Shown: positions 54,569-62,858 of the stretch, in pieces
How the letters are laid out: every line of letters begins with the position of its first letter
Numbering within the stretch: the stretch's first letter is position 1
Assembly (NCBI RefSeq): GCF_023716865.1
Contig: NZ_CP092417.1
Coordinates: 1,466,001-1,530,000 of the forward strand
Direction of reading: 5' to 3'
Length of the DNA: 64,000 nt
Source: Endozoicomonas sp. SCSIO W0465
GTDB taxonomy: Bacteria; Pseudomonadota; Gammaproteobacteria; Pseudomonadales; Endozoicomonadaceae
Made by a program: the position numbers and the translations under genes
Notes under the pieces: generated by a model
What the model saw: only the letters and a program-made list of their open reading frames with translations
The model's database searches: none
Told to the model about the DNA's origin: nothing

Positions 54569-54729
54569 CGATTTGAAAAGTCGTCCAGTACTCAAATTTA
54601 TTGCAGGCTGGCAAAAAAGTGTCTGGACGCTGATCCACAGTGCAGTGATAGCAAAGAATAAACCCTCATTGTTAATTCATGGTGAGATTGCAATGTGCAC
54701 GGTATGACCGCTATTCCATCATCTGATTG
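54569..54729 (+). promoter_or_regulatory. Upstream module before the 54730 gene
   Basis: This 161-bp spacer contains the conserved module GGCAAAAAAGTGTCTGGACG ... CTGATCCACAGTG ... CTCATTGTTAATTC, then GCACGGTATGACCGC and TTCCATCATCTGATTG directly before the start. The order is the same as upstream of the minus-arm gene starting at 26526 (CACGGTATGACAGCAG, TTCCATTATCTGATTG). Conservation in both arms suggests a functional leader or promoter. Exact boxes are not resolvable by eye. Confidence 0.45.
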
Positions 54730-57507
54730 ATGGAACCAAACTGGCTGAGGGTTGTCATTCATGACATGAACACCACTGCTCATTTTACCAGTTCTAAAGC
54801 ACCATCCAGGTTTTACAGATCACCACCTCCCGCTGGCGAAAGAGGAGGTGCTAGCTGGGCTGCAGTTGTGTCAGGTTCACCGGGGGCGACAGTGAGGCCG
54901 GTGACCTCTGCTGGCACCCGTGGGCTGAGACAAAATCCTGCCCGGGGTTCTCATCAATCTGCTGTAACAAGAGCGGTAAAAACGACAGAAAATTCAGAGA
55001 AGCTTTTTTCTCAGGGGTTTGACTTACTCAGGAAAAGGCAGTGGGACTCTGCGGTTAACGTATTTCAGGCGATCAAACCGACGACTCAAAAACAGTATGA
55101 ATGCAAAGTCACTGGTCTTGCCCGGGCACTTTATCCCCAGCCCGGAAAGGCTAAAGAGGCACTGGATTTATTAAATCAATTACCGGCTTCTGTCCAGATT
55201 GGCACTTTGCTGACAAAGTCCAGGATTCTGGAAGTACTGGAGCGTTATCAAGAGGCAGAAGCACTACTGAAGCAGATTGTTGAGAAGGAAGCGGGTGATG
55301 CGGAAAAAGGCAGGGCTTGCAAGCACCATGATACCAATCTCACACTGGCCCGTCTCTGGCAGATGATGGGTAAGCACGATAACGCCGAACGCCTGCTGAT
55401 CAACATGTTCAGGCAGGAATCGGTCAGGGCCGGTGATCTGGAAGAAGGCAGAGCCTGCAAATACCATGATACGAATCTCACGCTGGCCCGTCACTGGCAG
55501 ATCATGGGTAAACACGATAACGCCGAACGCCTGCTCATCGCCACATTCCGGCAGGAATCGGTTAAGGCCGGTGATCTGGAAGAAGGCAGGGTCTGTAAGT
55601 ACCATGATACGAATCTCACACTGGCCCGTCACTGGCAGATCATGGGTAAGCACGATAACGCCGAACGCCTGCTGATCGCCACGTTCCGGCAGGAATCGGC
55701 GCAGGTGGGGGACCTGGAAGAAGGCAGGTCTTGCAAGTACCATGACACTAATCTCACTCTGGCTCGTCACTGGCAGACAACGGGTAAGCACGATCAAGCC
55801 GAAAGTCTGCTGATCGCCACGTTCCGTCAGGAATCGGTTAAGGCGGGTGATCTGGAAGCAGGCAGGGCTTGCAAGTACCATGAGACCAATCTTGCTCTGG
55901 CTCGTCACTGGCAGATCATGGGTAAGCACGATAAGGCTGAACGACTGCTGATTGCCACGTTCAGGCAGGAATCGGTGCAGACGGGCGACCTGGAAGCAGG
56001 TAGAGCCTGCCAGAACCATGAGACGAATCTGGGGCTGGCCCGCCTTTGGCAGGGAATGGGGCAGTTCGGTAAGGCCGAACGCCTGCTGATCGCTACGTTC
56101 AGACAGGAATCGGCGCAGACCGGTGACCTGGAGGAAGACAAGGCCTGTAAGTATCACGATACGAATCACACGCTGGCCCGTCACTGGCAGATCATGGGTA
56201 AGCTTGATAAAGCCGAACGTCTGCTGATTGCAATGTTCAAACTGAAATCTGCGCAGATGGACGATCTGGAAGCAGGCAGGGCTTGCCAGCACCATGAGAC
56301 GAATCTGGGGCTGTCCCGTCTCTGGCAGACCATGGGTCAGCTCGATAAAGCCGAGCGTCTGCTGATTGCCACGTTCCGGCAGGAATCGGCGAAGACCGGC
56401 GACCTGGAAGCTGGCAAGGCATGCAAGAACCATGAAACGAATCTTACGCTGGCCCGTCACTGGCAGATAATGGGTAAGCTCGATAGCGCCGAGCGCTTGC
56501 TGATTGCTTCGTTCAGGCAAGAATCGGCAAGGGAGTGCGATCTGGAAGAAGACCGACCCTGCCAGAACCATGAGATGAATCTCTCTCTGGCCCGTCACTG
56601 GCAGATAATGGGTCAGCTCGATAAAGCCGAACGTCTGCTGATTGCTACGTTCCGGCAGGAATCAGCGCAGGCGGATGACCTGGAAGAGGGCCGGGCCTGC
56701 CAGAATCATGAGACGAATCTTGGGCTGACCCGCCTCTGGCAGTTGATGGGTAAGCTGCATAAAGCCGAACGCCTGCTGATCACTATGTTCAGGCAGGAAT
56801 CGGCAAAGGCGGGTGACCTGGAGGAAGGCAAGGCCTGTCAGAACCGTGAGACGAATCTTACGCTGGCCCGTCACTGGGAGATTATGGGTGAGTTCGATAA
56901 CGCCGAACGCTTAATGATCGCTACGTTCAGGCAGGAATCAGCACAGGCGGGAGACCCGGAAGAAGGCAGGGCCTGCAGGCACCATGAGACGAATCTGGGG
57001 TTGGCCCGTCTCTGGCAGACCATGGGTAAGGTCGATAACGCCCACCGTTTGCTCCAACAATGCCTGTCCGATCATACGCTGGTCGATATGCAAAAAGACC
57101 GTTACCGGCTGGCATTGGTCAATTTACATTGTGGGACCAATGAATTTGATATTTATATTGGTGATATTACCAACGGTGTAGATAAAGCACTGGTCCAGTC
57201 AATCCATCGATTCAAGATTTATTGCGAACGTGTTGCTGACCATGGTTCGGAAGAGCCAGCACTCCTGGATCAAGCCTTCGATTATGTGGAGGATGCTATG
57301 CAACTTTCTTCCTCCAGTGACAAGCAGGCACAATTGTTGTCACAAAAAGCGCACATCATGAGAATGCAGAAAAAGGCTGAAAGCGAATGGAAGTCACTTT
57401 TTCAGCAAGCATCCTGTTTAGACCCTTCAAGGATATTAAAAGAAAAAACTGAGCCCTGGAGGAAAACAGAGCAGCGGGCGCTGGAAAAGTTAACCTTCAA
57501 CGGTTGA
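54730..57507 (+). CDS. TPR-like repeat protein, 13 units, last complete member of the plus arm
   Basis: 925 residues, MEPNWLRVVIHDMNTTAHFT, in-frame leader class; TTG one codon earlier possible. Linker SPPPAGERGGASWAAVVSG, two TPR-like segments, 13 units and cap. It is more diverged than its neighbours: units such as QGMGQFGKAERL, FKLKSAQMDDLEAGR and EIMGEFDNAERL are unique. It ends WRKTEQRALEKLTFNG, a tail shared with the remnant at 60392-60460 rather than the LNILSPA tail of the arm. It keeps its own full upstream module. Confidence 0.87.
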   Translation: MEPNWLRVVIHDMNTTAHFTSSKAPSRFYRSPPPAGERGGASWAAVVSGSPGATVRPVTSAGTRGLRQNPARGSHQSAVTRAVKTTENSEKLFSQGFDLLRKRQWDSAVNVFQAIKPTTQKQYECKVTGLARALYPQPGKAKEALDLLNQLPASVQIGTLLTKSRILEVLERYQEAEALLKQIVEKEAGDAEKGRACKHHDTNLTLARLWQMMGKHDNAERLLINMFRQESVRAGDLEEGRACKYHDTNLTLARHWQIMGKHDNAERLLIATFRQESVKAGDLEEGRVCKYHDTNLTLARHWQIMGKHDNAERLLIATFRQESAQVGDLEEGRSCKYHDTNLTLARHWQTTGKHDQAESLLIATFRQESVKAGDLEAGRACKYHETNLALARHWQIMGKHDKAERLLIATFRQESVQTGDLEAGRACQNHETNLGLARLWQGMGQFGKAERLLIATFRQESAQTGDLEEDKACKYHDTNHTLARHWQIMGKLDKAERLLIAMFKLKSAQMDDLEAGRACQHHETNLGLSRLWQTMGQLDKAERLLIATFRQESAKTGDLEAGKACKNHETNLTLARHWQIMGKLDSAERLLIASFRQESARECDLEEDRPCQNHEMNLSLARHWQIMGQLDKAERLLIATFRQESAQADDLEEGRACQNHETNLGLTRLWQLMGKLHKAERLLITMFRQESAKAGDLEEGKACQNRETNLTLARHWEIMGEFDNAERLMIATFRQESAQAGDPEEGRACRHHETNLGLARLWQTMGKVDNAHRLLQQCLSDHTLVDMQKDRYRLALVNLHCGTNEFDIYIGDITNGVDKALVQSIHRFKIYCERVADHGSEEPALLDQAFDYVEDAMQLSSSSDKQAQLLSQKAHIMRMQKKAESEWKSLFQQASCLDPSRILKEKTEPWRKTEQRALEKLTFNG

Positions 57508-57532
57508 TCATGGTAGTACGGATGCTGGATTC

Positions 57533-57559
57533 TTGACCTTTTCCCGGACTGAGTAAAAT
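57533..57559 (+). promoter_or_regulatory. Candidate promoter of the first RING-ankyrin gene
   Basis: TTGACC (57533-57538), 15-bp spacer, TAAAAT (57554-57559). The hexamers are good but the spacer is short. CCCGGA (57543-57548) and TCCGGG (57571-57576) form an inverted pair around the -10. The same arrangement is duplicated at 60486-60512. The ATG at 57668 has no evident Shine-Dalgarno. Confidence 0.4.
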
Positions 57560-57667
57560 GATGAGGTTATTCCGGGACAAATCCTGATTATCTTAACTCT
57601 GTGGAACTTAGTCTTGTTTTCCCCCTCTAACGGACATTCCATTAATTAATGATTCGGTTGTTTTACT

Positions 57668-58567
57668 ATGGATGCCATAGCTCGTTCCCCTTTCCCCGGT
57701 CCTGTCGACATTAACGAGGCTCCAGAGGTTAATCCCTGTCCTATCTGCCTTGTGGAATTCCATGGCCGTGATCTGGTGCCCACTGTCGTCAAAACCCGAT
57801 GCAGTCATTGCTTCGATCTGGAGTGTATTTCTCAATATTTTACTTCACTGCCCGTTGGCTCCCGACGGTGCGCGTATTGTCGGCAAGACCCTATGCCTTT
57901 GGTGAATGAGAATACCGGCGAATCGTACCCGGACGAATTTTTCCCCGATCAGGCGTTTTTTTATGCCTGTAGTCATGGGAATCTGGCGTTTGTCCGCTCC
58001 AGACTGTTAAAAGGAGGGGGCAGCGTCAATGGAGTCGTCAATAATAATGGCTTCACCGCTCTGATGTTGGCAGCCGTGAGCGGACAATTAGCGGTCGTAA
58101 AGCTTCTGATTGATAAAGGGGCCGAGGTCAGTGCAGTGAATAATAATGGCTTCACAACATTGATGTTGGCAGCCCGGAGTGGGCAATTGGCGGTGGTAAA
58201 GCTCCTGATTGATAAGGGGGCTGAGGTCAGTGCAGTGAACAATAATGGCTTCACCGCCCGGATGTTAGCGCAGCAAGACTGTCATTTAGATGTCGTAGAG
58301 TTTTTGCTTGATAAGGAGAGTAAGGACAATAACCATAAGACGAATCTCACGTTGACCCGTCACCGGCAGATCATGCATAAACCCGATCAGGCCGGACGCC
58401 TGCCGATCGCAACGTTCAGGCAGAGAGCGATGCAGACAGGTGACCCGCAAGCAGGCAGGGTCATCAGGAACCTTGAGACGGATTTCACGCTGGCTCGTCA
58501 CTGGGAGATCATGAGGCGGCTCGATCAAGCCGTTCACCTGCCAATACAAATACGTTGGTTGAGGTGA
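57668..58567 (+). CDS. RING-finger/ankyrin protein with vestigial TPR-like tail, copy 1
   Basis: 299 residues. RING-type zinc site: C24, C27, C45, H47, C53, C68, C71, with D50 where a His or Cys ligand is expected (or C48 substituting). Three ankyrin repeats of 33 residues follow (about 126-217), with NGFTALMLAA and VVKLLIDKGAEV motifs; a partial one precedes them. At residue 222 the protein switches to two decayed TPR-like units (NNHKTNLTLTRHRQIM and LETDFTLARHWEIM). The frame is lost near 58545 and ends RWLR. RING domains of this kind recruit E2 enzymes in eukaryotic ubiquitination, so host-directed E3 activity is the natural guess, untested. It may still be made as a short RING-ankyrin protein. 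Confidence 0.8.
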   Translation: MDAIARSPFPGPVDINEAPEVNPCPICLVEFHGRDLVPTVVKTRCSHCFDLECISQYFTSLPVGSRRCAYCRQDPMPLVNENTGESYPDEFFPDQAFFYACSHGNLAFVRSRLLKGGGSVNGVVNNNGFTALMLAAVSGQLAVVKLLIDKGAEVSAVNNNGFTTLMLAARSGQLAVVKLLIDKGAEVSAVNNNGFTARMLAQQDCHLDVVEFLLDKESKDNNHKTNLTLTRHRQIMHKPDQAGRLPIATFRQRAMQTGDPQAGRVIRNLETDFTLARHWEIMRRLDQAVHLPIQIRWLR

Positions 58568-58776
58568 AAAAAGACCGTTACCGGCTGGCATTAAGCACTC
58601 TACATACTGGAACCAATGAATTTGACAGGTATATAGGTGCTATCACCAACGGTGTCGATAAGACACTTGCCCAGTTAATCCATCGTTTCAGATTTTTTTG
58701 CCAACGCGTTATCGAAAACAGTTCGGAAGTGCCTATATTCCTGGATCAAGCCTTCAATTATGTTCAAGACTATTAA
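58561..58776 (+). pseudogene. Detached C-terminal cap of RING-ankyrin copy 1
   Basis: In another frame from the preceding ORF, it reads VEVKKDRYRLALSTLHTGTN, then FDRYIGAITNGVDKTLAQLIHRF, i.e. the cap of the TPR-like family. After FNYV an internal deletion joins directly to the CTATTAAAAGAGAA segment near the gene end, where the IS66 element is inserted. Its 3' remainder is at 60392-60460. Confidence 0.8.
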
Positions 58777-58783
58777 AAGAGAA

Positions 58784-60391
58784 GTAACTGTTCAGCACCC
58801 CCACATAAATCTGGAATTTTCTGATTTTTATACCATCCTCTTAAGCACCATTTTTCCACAATATTCGCCAGCATGATTCCAGAACTACCCGCAACTATGT
58901 CGGCTGAGATTCTCTTGAAAGAGAATGCAGAGCTGCGGATGAGAGTTGCCTGTCTGGAAGAGCGATGTCGAGAATTGGAAGAAAAGGTTGGCAAGAACAG
59001 TCAAAACAGCAGCAAGCCGCCATCGTCTGATGGTTATCAAAAACCTTGTAAAAACAGTAATTCTCCAGATCATTCTGACGACCTTTCCGCAGATAAAGGT
59101 ACCGATCCATCGGATGAAAAACCCAATCCTAAAAGTCTGAGACAGTCTTCTGGTAATAAAGCCGGTGGAAAGAAAGGGCATCAGGGCACTTGTCTTAAAC
59201 AGGTCGATATCCCTGACTATATTGAGTACCTTCCGGTTAAAGAATGCAATAAATGTCAGGCGTCTCTTCTTGATAGTGAGCCGGTCAAATATATTGAACG
59301 ACAGGTGTTTGAACCAGGGAGACCGGGTGAATTTGAAGTAACGGCCCATAGAGCTGAAGTAAAAATCTGCACTTGTGGTTGTCGGAATCAGGCTGAATTC
59401 CCGGAAGGTGTTACCGCTGCCGCACAATATGGCTCAGCCACACAGGCTATGGCCGTCTATCTTAACCAATACCATTTCCTGCCTTTTAAGCGCGTGTCAG
59501 AGTATTTTAATACTCTCTATAAAATGAGTGTAAGTGCAGGCACTGTCGCCAATTTTGTGGCCAGAACCTATGAAAATCTGGCTTCTACTGAAGAGGTTAT
59601 TCGTGACGCCTTGCGGGAATCGTCTGTTGCCGGAGCCGATGAAACGGGTATGCGGGCCGAGGGCTCTTTGCACTGGCTACACGTTATGCGGGATGAACAA
59701 TGGACGCTCTACTACTTGTCTGAAAAGCGAGGTCGTGAGGCCATGGACACGATGGGCATACTGCTAACATTTGCAGGCGTTCTGGTTCATGATCATTGGA
59801 AATCCTATTTTGCATATGCGGCAACTCACGTACTTTGCAATGCCCATCACCTGAGGGAGCTTTTGGGTGTTGTTGATAGGGACAGCAATCAACTGGCGTT
59901 GCGATTGATGAAGCTACTGAGGCTTTCCTGGCATTACTGCAAGGGCTTTAAGACCATAGGTATGCTACAGATGCCAAGTGTTGTCTGTGAACGAATCGAG
60001 AAGATTTATGACCGGTTGCTTCAGCGGGCTCTAATGAAAGAAGTCGTCTATATGGAGAAGCAACGAGAGGAGCTTAAGCGCAAGAAAGTCAAGAATACTA
60101 AAGCTTACAATCTCTTCAAACGACTCACTGAGTTCAAGGCTGAGACACTGCGCTTCATGTCAGATTTTACCATTCCCTTCGATAACAATGGCAGTGAACG
60201 GGATGTTCGAATGGCCAAGTTAAAGCAGAAAATCTCAGGCTGCTTCAGGAGTGCAGACGGTGGTTCTATGTTTGCACGGATTCGCAGCTATTTGTCGTCT
60301 GCCAGAAAACAGGGAATGGACATATATCAATCACTTCATAGAGCTGTTCGGAATTACTGTAATATGCCTTTGCTCAGTGCTGAATAGTTAC
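58784..60391 (+). mobile_element. Complete IS66-family element, 1608 bp
   Basis: Terminal inverted repeats GTAACTGTTCAGCAC (58784-58798) and, on the other strand at 60391-60377, GTAACTATTCAGCAC: 14 of 15 match. It is flanked by 8-bp direct repeats AAAGAGAA (58776-58783 and 60392-60399), as expected for IS66. It carries a single transposase gene without the tnpA/tnpB accessory genes, as in the ISBst12-like subgroup. It looks intact and recent. Confidence 0.95.
58873..60387 (+). CDS. IS66-family transposase (TnpC-type)
   Basis: 504 residues. The N-terminus is a coiled-coil/leucine-zipper-like segment (LLKENAELRMRVACLEER), then the family hallmark NSSKPPSSDGYQKP, and a Cys-rich zinc-binding segment (ECNKC ... 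CTCGC). The DDE core shows GADETGMR (first Asp), VLVHDHWKSY (second Asp), CNAHHLREL and PFDNNGSERDVRMAKLKQK (Glu). An ISBst12-like C-terminus ends GMDIYQSLHRAV. An alternative start is the ATG at 58897. The stop lies within the right inverted repeat. No frameshift is visible, so the enzyme is probably functional. Confidence 0.93.
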   Translation: MIPELPATMSAEILLKENAELRMRVACLEERCRELEEKVGKNSQNSSKPPSSDGYQKPCKNSNSPDHSDDLSADKGTDPSDEKPNPKSLRQSSGNKAGGKKGHQGTCLKQVDIPDYIEYLPVKECNKCQASLLDSEPVKYIERQVFEPGRPGEFEVTAHRAEVKICTCGCRNQAEFPEGVTAAAQYGSATQAMAVYLNQYHFLPFKRVSEYFNTLYKMSVSAGTVANFVARTYENLASTEEVIRDALRESSVAGADETGMRAEGSLHWLHVMRDEQWTLYYLSEKRGREAMDTMGILLTFAGVLVHDHWKSYFAYAATHVLCNAHHLRELLGVVDRDSNQLALRLMKLLRLSWHYCKGFKTIGMLQMPSVVCERIEKIYDRLLQRALMKEVVYMEKQREELKRKKVKNTKAYNLFKRLTEFKAETLRFMSDFTIPFDNNGSERDVRMAKLKQKISGCFRSADGGSMFARIRSYLSSARKQGMDIYQSLHRAVRNYCNMPLLSAE

Positions 60392-60460
60392 AAAGAGAAA
60401 ACAGAACGCAGGAGGAAAATAGAGCAGCAGGCGCAAGAAAAGTTAAACTTCAACGGTTGA
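60392..60460 (+). pseudogene. 3' end of the RING-ankyrin copy 1 gene, right of IS66
   Basis: Starts with the duplicated AAAGAGAA and reads KEKTERRRKIEQQAQEKLNFNG, the last residues of the TPR-family cap, then TGA. Together with 57668-58776 it reconstitutes the original gene end. Confidence 0.8.
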
Positions 60461-60485
60461 CCATCGTAGTACGTATGCTGGATTC

Positions 60486-60512
60486 TTGACCTTTTCCCGG
60501 ACTGAGTAAAAT
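60486..60512 (+). promoter_or_regulatory. Candidate promoter of the second RING-ankyrin gene
   Basis: TTGACC (60486-60491), 15-bp spacer, TAAAAT (60507-60512), within a ~160-bp upstream region nearly identical to 57508-57667. Conservation in both copies reflects the duplication and is not independent evidence. Confidence 0.4.
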
Positions 60513-60620
60513 GATGAGGTTATTCCGGGGCAAATCCTGATTACCTTAACTCTGTGGAACTTAGTCTTTTTTTCCCCCTCTAACCGACATTCCATGAATT
60601 AATGATTCGGATATTTTATT

Positions 60621-62858
60621 ATGGATGCCGCAGCTCGTTCCCCTTTCCCCGGTCCTGTCGACATTAACGAGGCTCCAGAGTTCAATCCCTGTCCTATCTG
60701 CCTTGTGGAATTCCATGGCCGTGATCTTATGCCCACTGTCGTCAAAACCCGATGCAGTCATTGCTTCGATCTGGAGTGTATTTCTCAATATTTTCTTTCA
60801 CTGCCCGTTGGCTCACGACGGTGCGCGTATTGTCGGCAAGACCCTGTGCCTTTGGTGAATGAGAATACCGGCGAATCGTACCCGGACGAATTTTTCCCCG
60901 ATCAGGCGTTTTTTGATGCCTGTAGTCATGGGAATCTGGCGCTTATCAGTTCCAGGCTGTTAAAAGGGGGGGGCAGCATCAATGGAGTCATGAATAATAA
61001 TGGCTTCACCGCTCTGATGTTGGCAGCCGAGAACGGACAATTAGAGGTCGTAAAGCTTTTGATTGATAAAGGGGCCGAGGTCAGTGCTGTGAACGAAGAT
61101 GGCTTAACAACACTGATGTTGGCAGCCCGGAGCGGGCACTTGGCGGTCGTAAAGCTCCTGATTGATAAGGGGGCTGAGGTCAGTGCTGTGAATAATAATG
61201 GTTTCACGGCCCGGATGTTAGCACAGCAAGAATGTTATTTAGATGTCGTAGAGTTTTTGCTTGATAAGGAGAGTAAGGACAATAACCATGAGACGAATCG
61301 CACGTTGACCCGTCACCGGCAGATCATGGATAAGCTCGAACAAGCCGAACGACTGCTGATCGAAACGTTCAGGCAGGAATCGGCGGAGGAGGGCGACCTG
61401 GAAGAAGGCAGGGCCTGTAATAATCATAAGACGAATCTGGAGCTGGCCCGTCTCTGGCAGAGGATGGGTAAGCATGGTAAGGCCGAACGCTTGCTAATCG
61501 CCACGTTCAGGCGGAAATCGGCGGAGGAGAGCGACCTGGAAGCAGGGAGGGCCTGCAATAACCATGAGACAAATCTCGCGCTGGCCAGTCACTGGCAGAT
61601 AATGGGTAAGCTCCATAAAGCCGAACGCCTGCTAATCGCCACGTTCAGGCAGGAATCGGTCATGGCGGATGACCTGGAAGCAGGGAGGACCTGCAATAAC
61701 CATGAGACGAATCTCGAGCTGGTCCGTCTCTGGCAGATAATGGGTAAGCTCGACAAAGCTGAACGCCTGCTGATCGCCACGTTCAGACAGGAATCAGAGG
61801 AGGTGGGCGACCTGGAAGCAGGCAGGGCCTGCAAGAACCATGAGACGAATCTCACGCTGGTTCGTCTCTGGCAGAGGATGGGTAAGCATGCCAGGGCCGA
61901 ACGCTTGCTGATTGCCACGTTCAGGCAGGAATCGGTGATGGCGGGTGACCTGGAAGCAGGAAGGGCCTGCACTAACCATGAGACGAATCTTGCGCTGGCT
62001 CATCACTGGCAGAAGATTCGTAAGTTCGTTATAGCCGAACACTTGCTGATCGCCACTTTCAGGCAGGAATCGTCGACGCCAGGCGACCTGGAAGCAGGCA
62101 GGGCCTGCAAGCACCATGAAACGAATCTGGGGCTGGCCCTTCTTTGGCAGATGTTAGGTAAGCTCGATAAAGCTGAACGCCTGCTGATTGCCACGTTCAG
62201 GCAGGAATCGTTGCCGGCAGGCAACCTGGAAGAAGACAGGGCAACAACCTGCGAGCTCCACAAGACAAATCTCATGCTGGCTCGTTTATGGCAGTCGACG
62301 GGTAAGCTTGATAAAGCCGAACGCCTGCTGATCGCTACGTTCAGGCAGGAATCGGTTAATGTACGTGATCTGGAAGCAGGCAGGGCCTGCAAGAGACGTG
62401 AGGTAAATCTGGGGCTGGCCAGTCTCTGGCAGAAGATGGATAAGCTCGATAAAGCCGAACAGCTGCTGATCGCCATGTTCAGGCAGGAATCGGCGGAGGA
62501 GAGCGATCTGGAAGCAGGCAGGGCCTGCAAGAGTCGTGAGGTGAATCTGGGGCTGGCCAGTCTCTGGCAGATGACGGGTAAGCTCGATCAAGCCGAACGC
62601 TTACTTATTGCCATGTTCAGGCAGGAATCGGCGGAGGAGGCTGACCTGGAAGCAGGCATAGCCTGCAAGCACCATCAGACGAATGTTATGCTGGCCCAAC
62701 ACTGGCAGAGGATGGGGCAGCACGATAAAGCCCAACGCCTGCTGATCGCCACGTTCAGGCAGGAATCGGCGAAGTCGGGACGACGTGAAGTGAGGCGGGG
62801 CCTGCAAGCATCACGAAACGAATCTCATGGTGGCTCGTCACTGGCAACTAGTCGGTAA
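60621..62858 (+). CDS. RING-finger/ankyrin/TPR-repeat fusion protein, copy 2
   Basis: 745 residues. Same RING ligand pattern as copy 1 (C24, C27, C45, H47, D50 or C48, C53, C68, C71) and three ankyrin repeats (about 126-217). From residue 222 there are eleven 46-residue TPR-like units, starting in frame exactly at the NNHETN motif of a unit. The TPR-like units here are more diverged than in the tandem arms (DLEAGRACNNHETN, SREVNLGLASLW). A one-base shift near 62780 ends the protein as SGRREVRRGLQASR, so the usual cap is lost. RING plus protein-binding repeats is the layout of a ubiquitin-ligase-like effector; substrate and secretion route are unknown. It is a tandem duplicate of 57668. Confidence 0.85.
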   Translation: MDAAARSPFPGPVDINEAPEFNPCPICLVEFHGRDLMPTVVKTRCSHCFDLECISQYFLSLPVGSRRCAYCRQDPVPLVNENTGESYPDEFFPDQAFFDACSHGNLALISSRLLKGGGSINGVMNNNGFTALMLAAENGQLEVVKLLIDKGAEVSAVNEDGLTTLMLAARSGHLAVVKLLIDKGAEVSAVNNNGFTARMLAQQECYLDVVEFLLDKESKDNNHETNRTLTRHRQIMDKLEQAERLLIETFRQESAEEGDLEEGRACNNHKTNLELARLWQRMGKHGKAERLLIATFRRKSAEESDLEAGRACNNHETNLALASHWQIMGKLHKAERLLIATFRQESVMADDLEAGRTCNNHETNLELVRLWQIMGKLDKAERLLIATFRQESEEVGDLEAGRACKNHETNLTLVRLWQRMGKHARAERLLIATFRQESVMAGDLEAGRACTNHETNLALAHHWQKIRKFVIAEHLLIATFRQESSTPGDLEAGRACKHHETNLGLALLWQMLGKLDKAERLLIATFRQESLPAGNLEEDRATTCELHKTNLMLARLWQSTGKLDKAERLLIATFRQESVNVRDLEAGRACKRREVNLGLASLWQKMDKLDKAEQLLIAMFRQESAEESDLEAGRACKSREVNLGLASLWQMTGKLDQAERLLIAMFRQESAEEADLEAGIACKHHQTNVMLAQHWQRMGQHDKAQRLLIATFRQESAKSGRREVRRGLQASRNESHGGSSLATSR

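Noticed and set aside
58885..59427. 180-codon antisense frame in IS66
   Set aside because: Opposes the conserved transposase reading frame and has no independent support.
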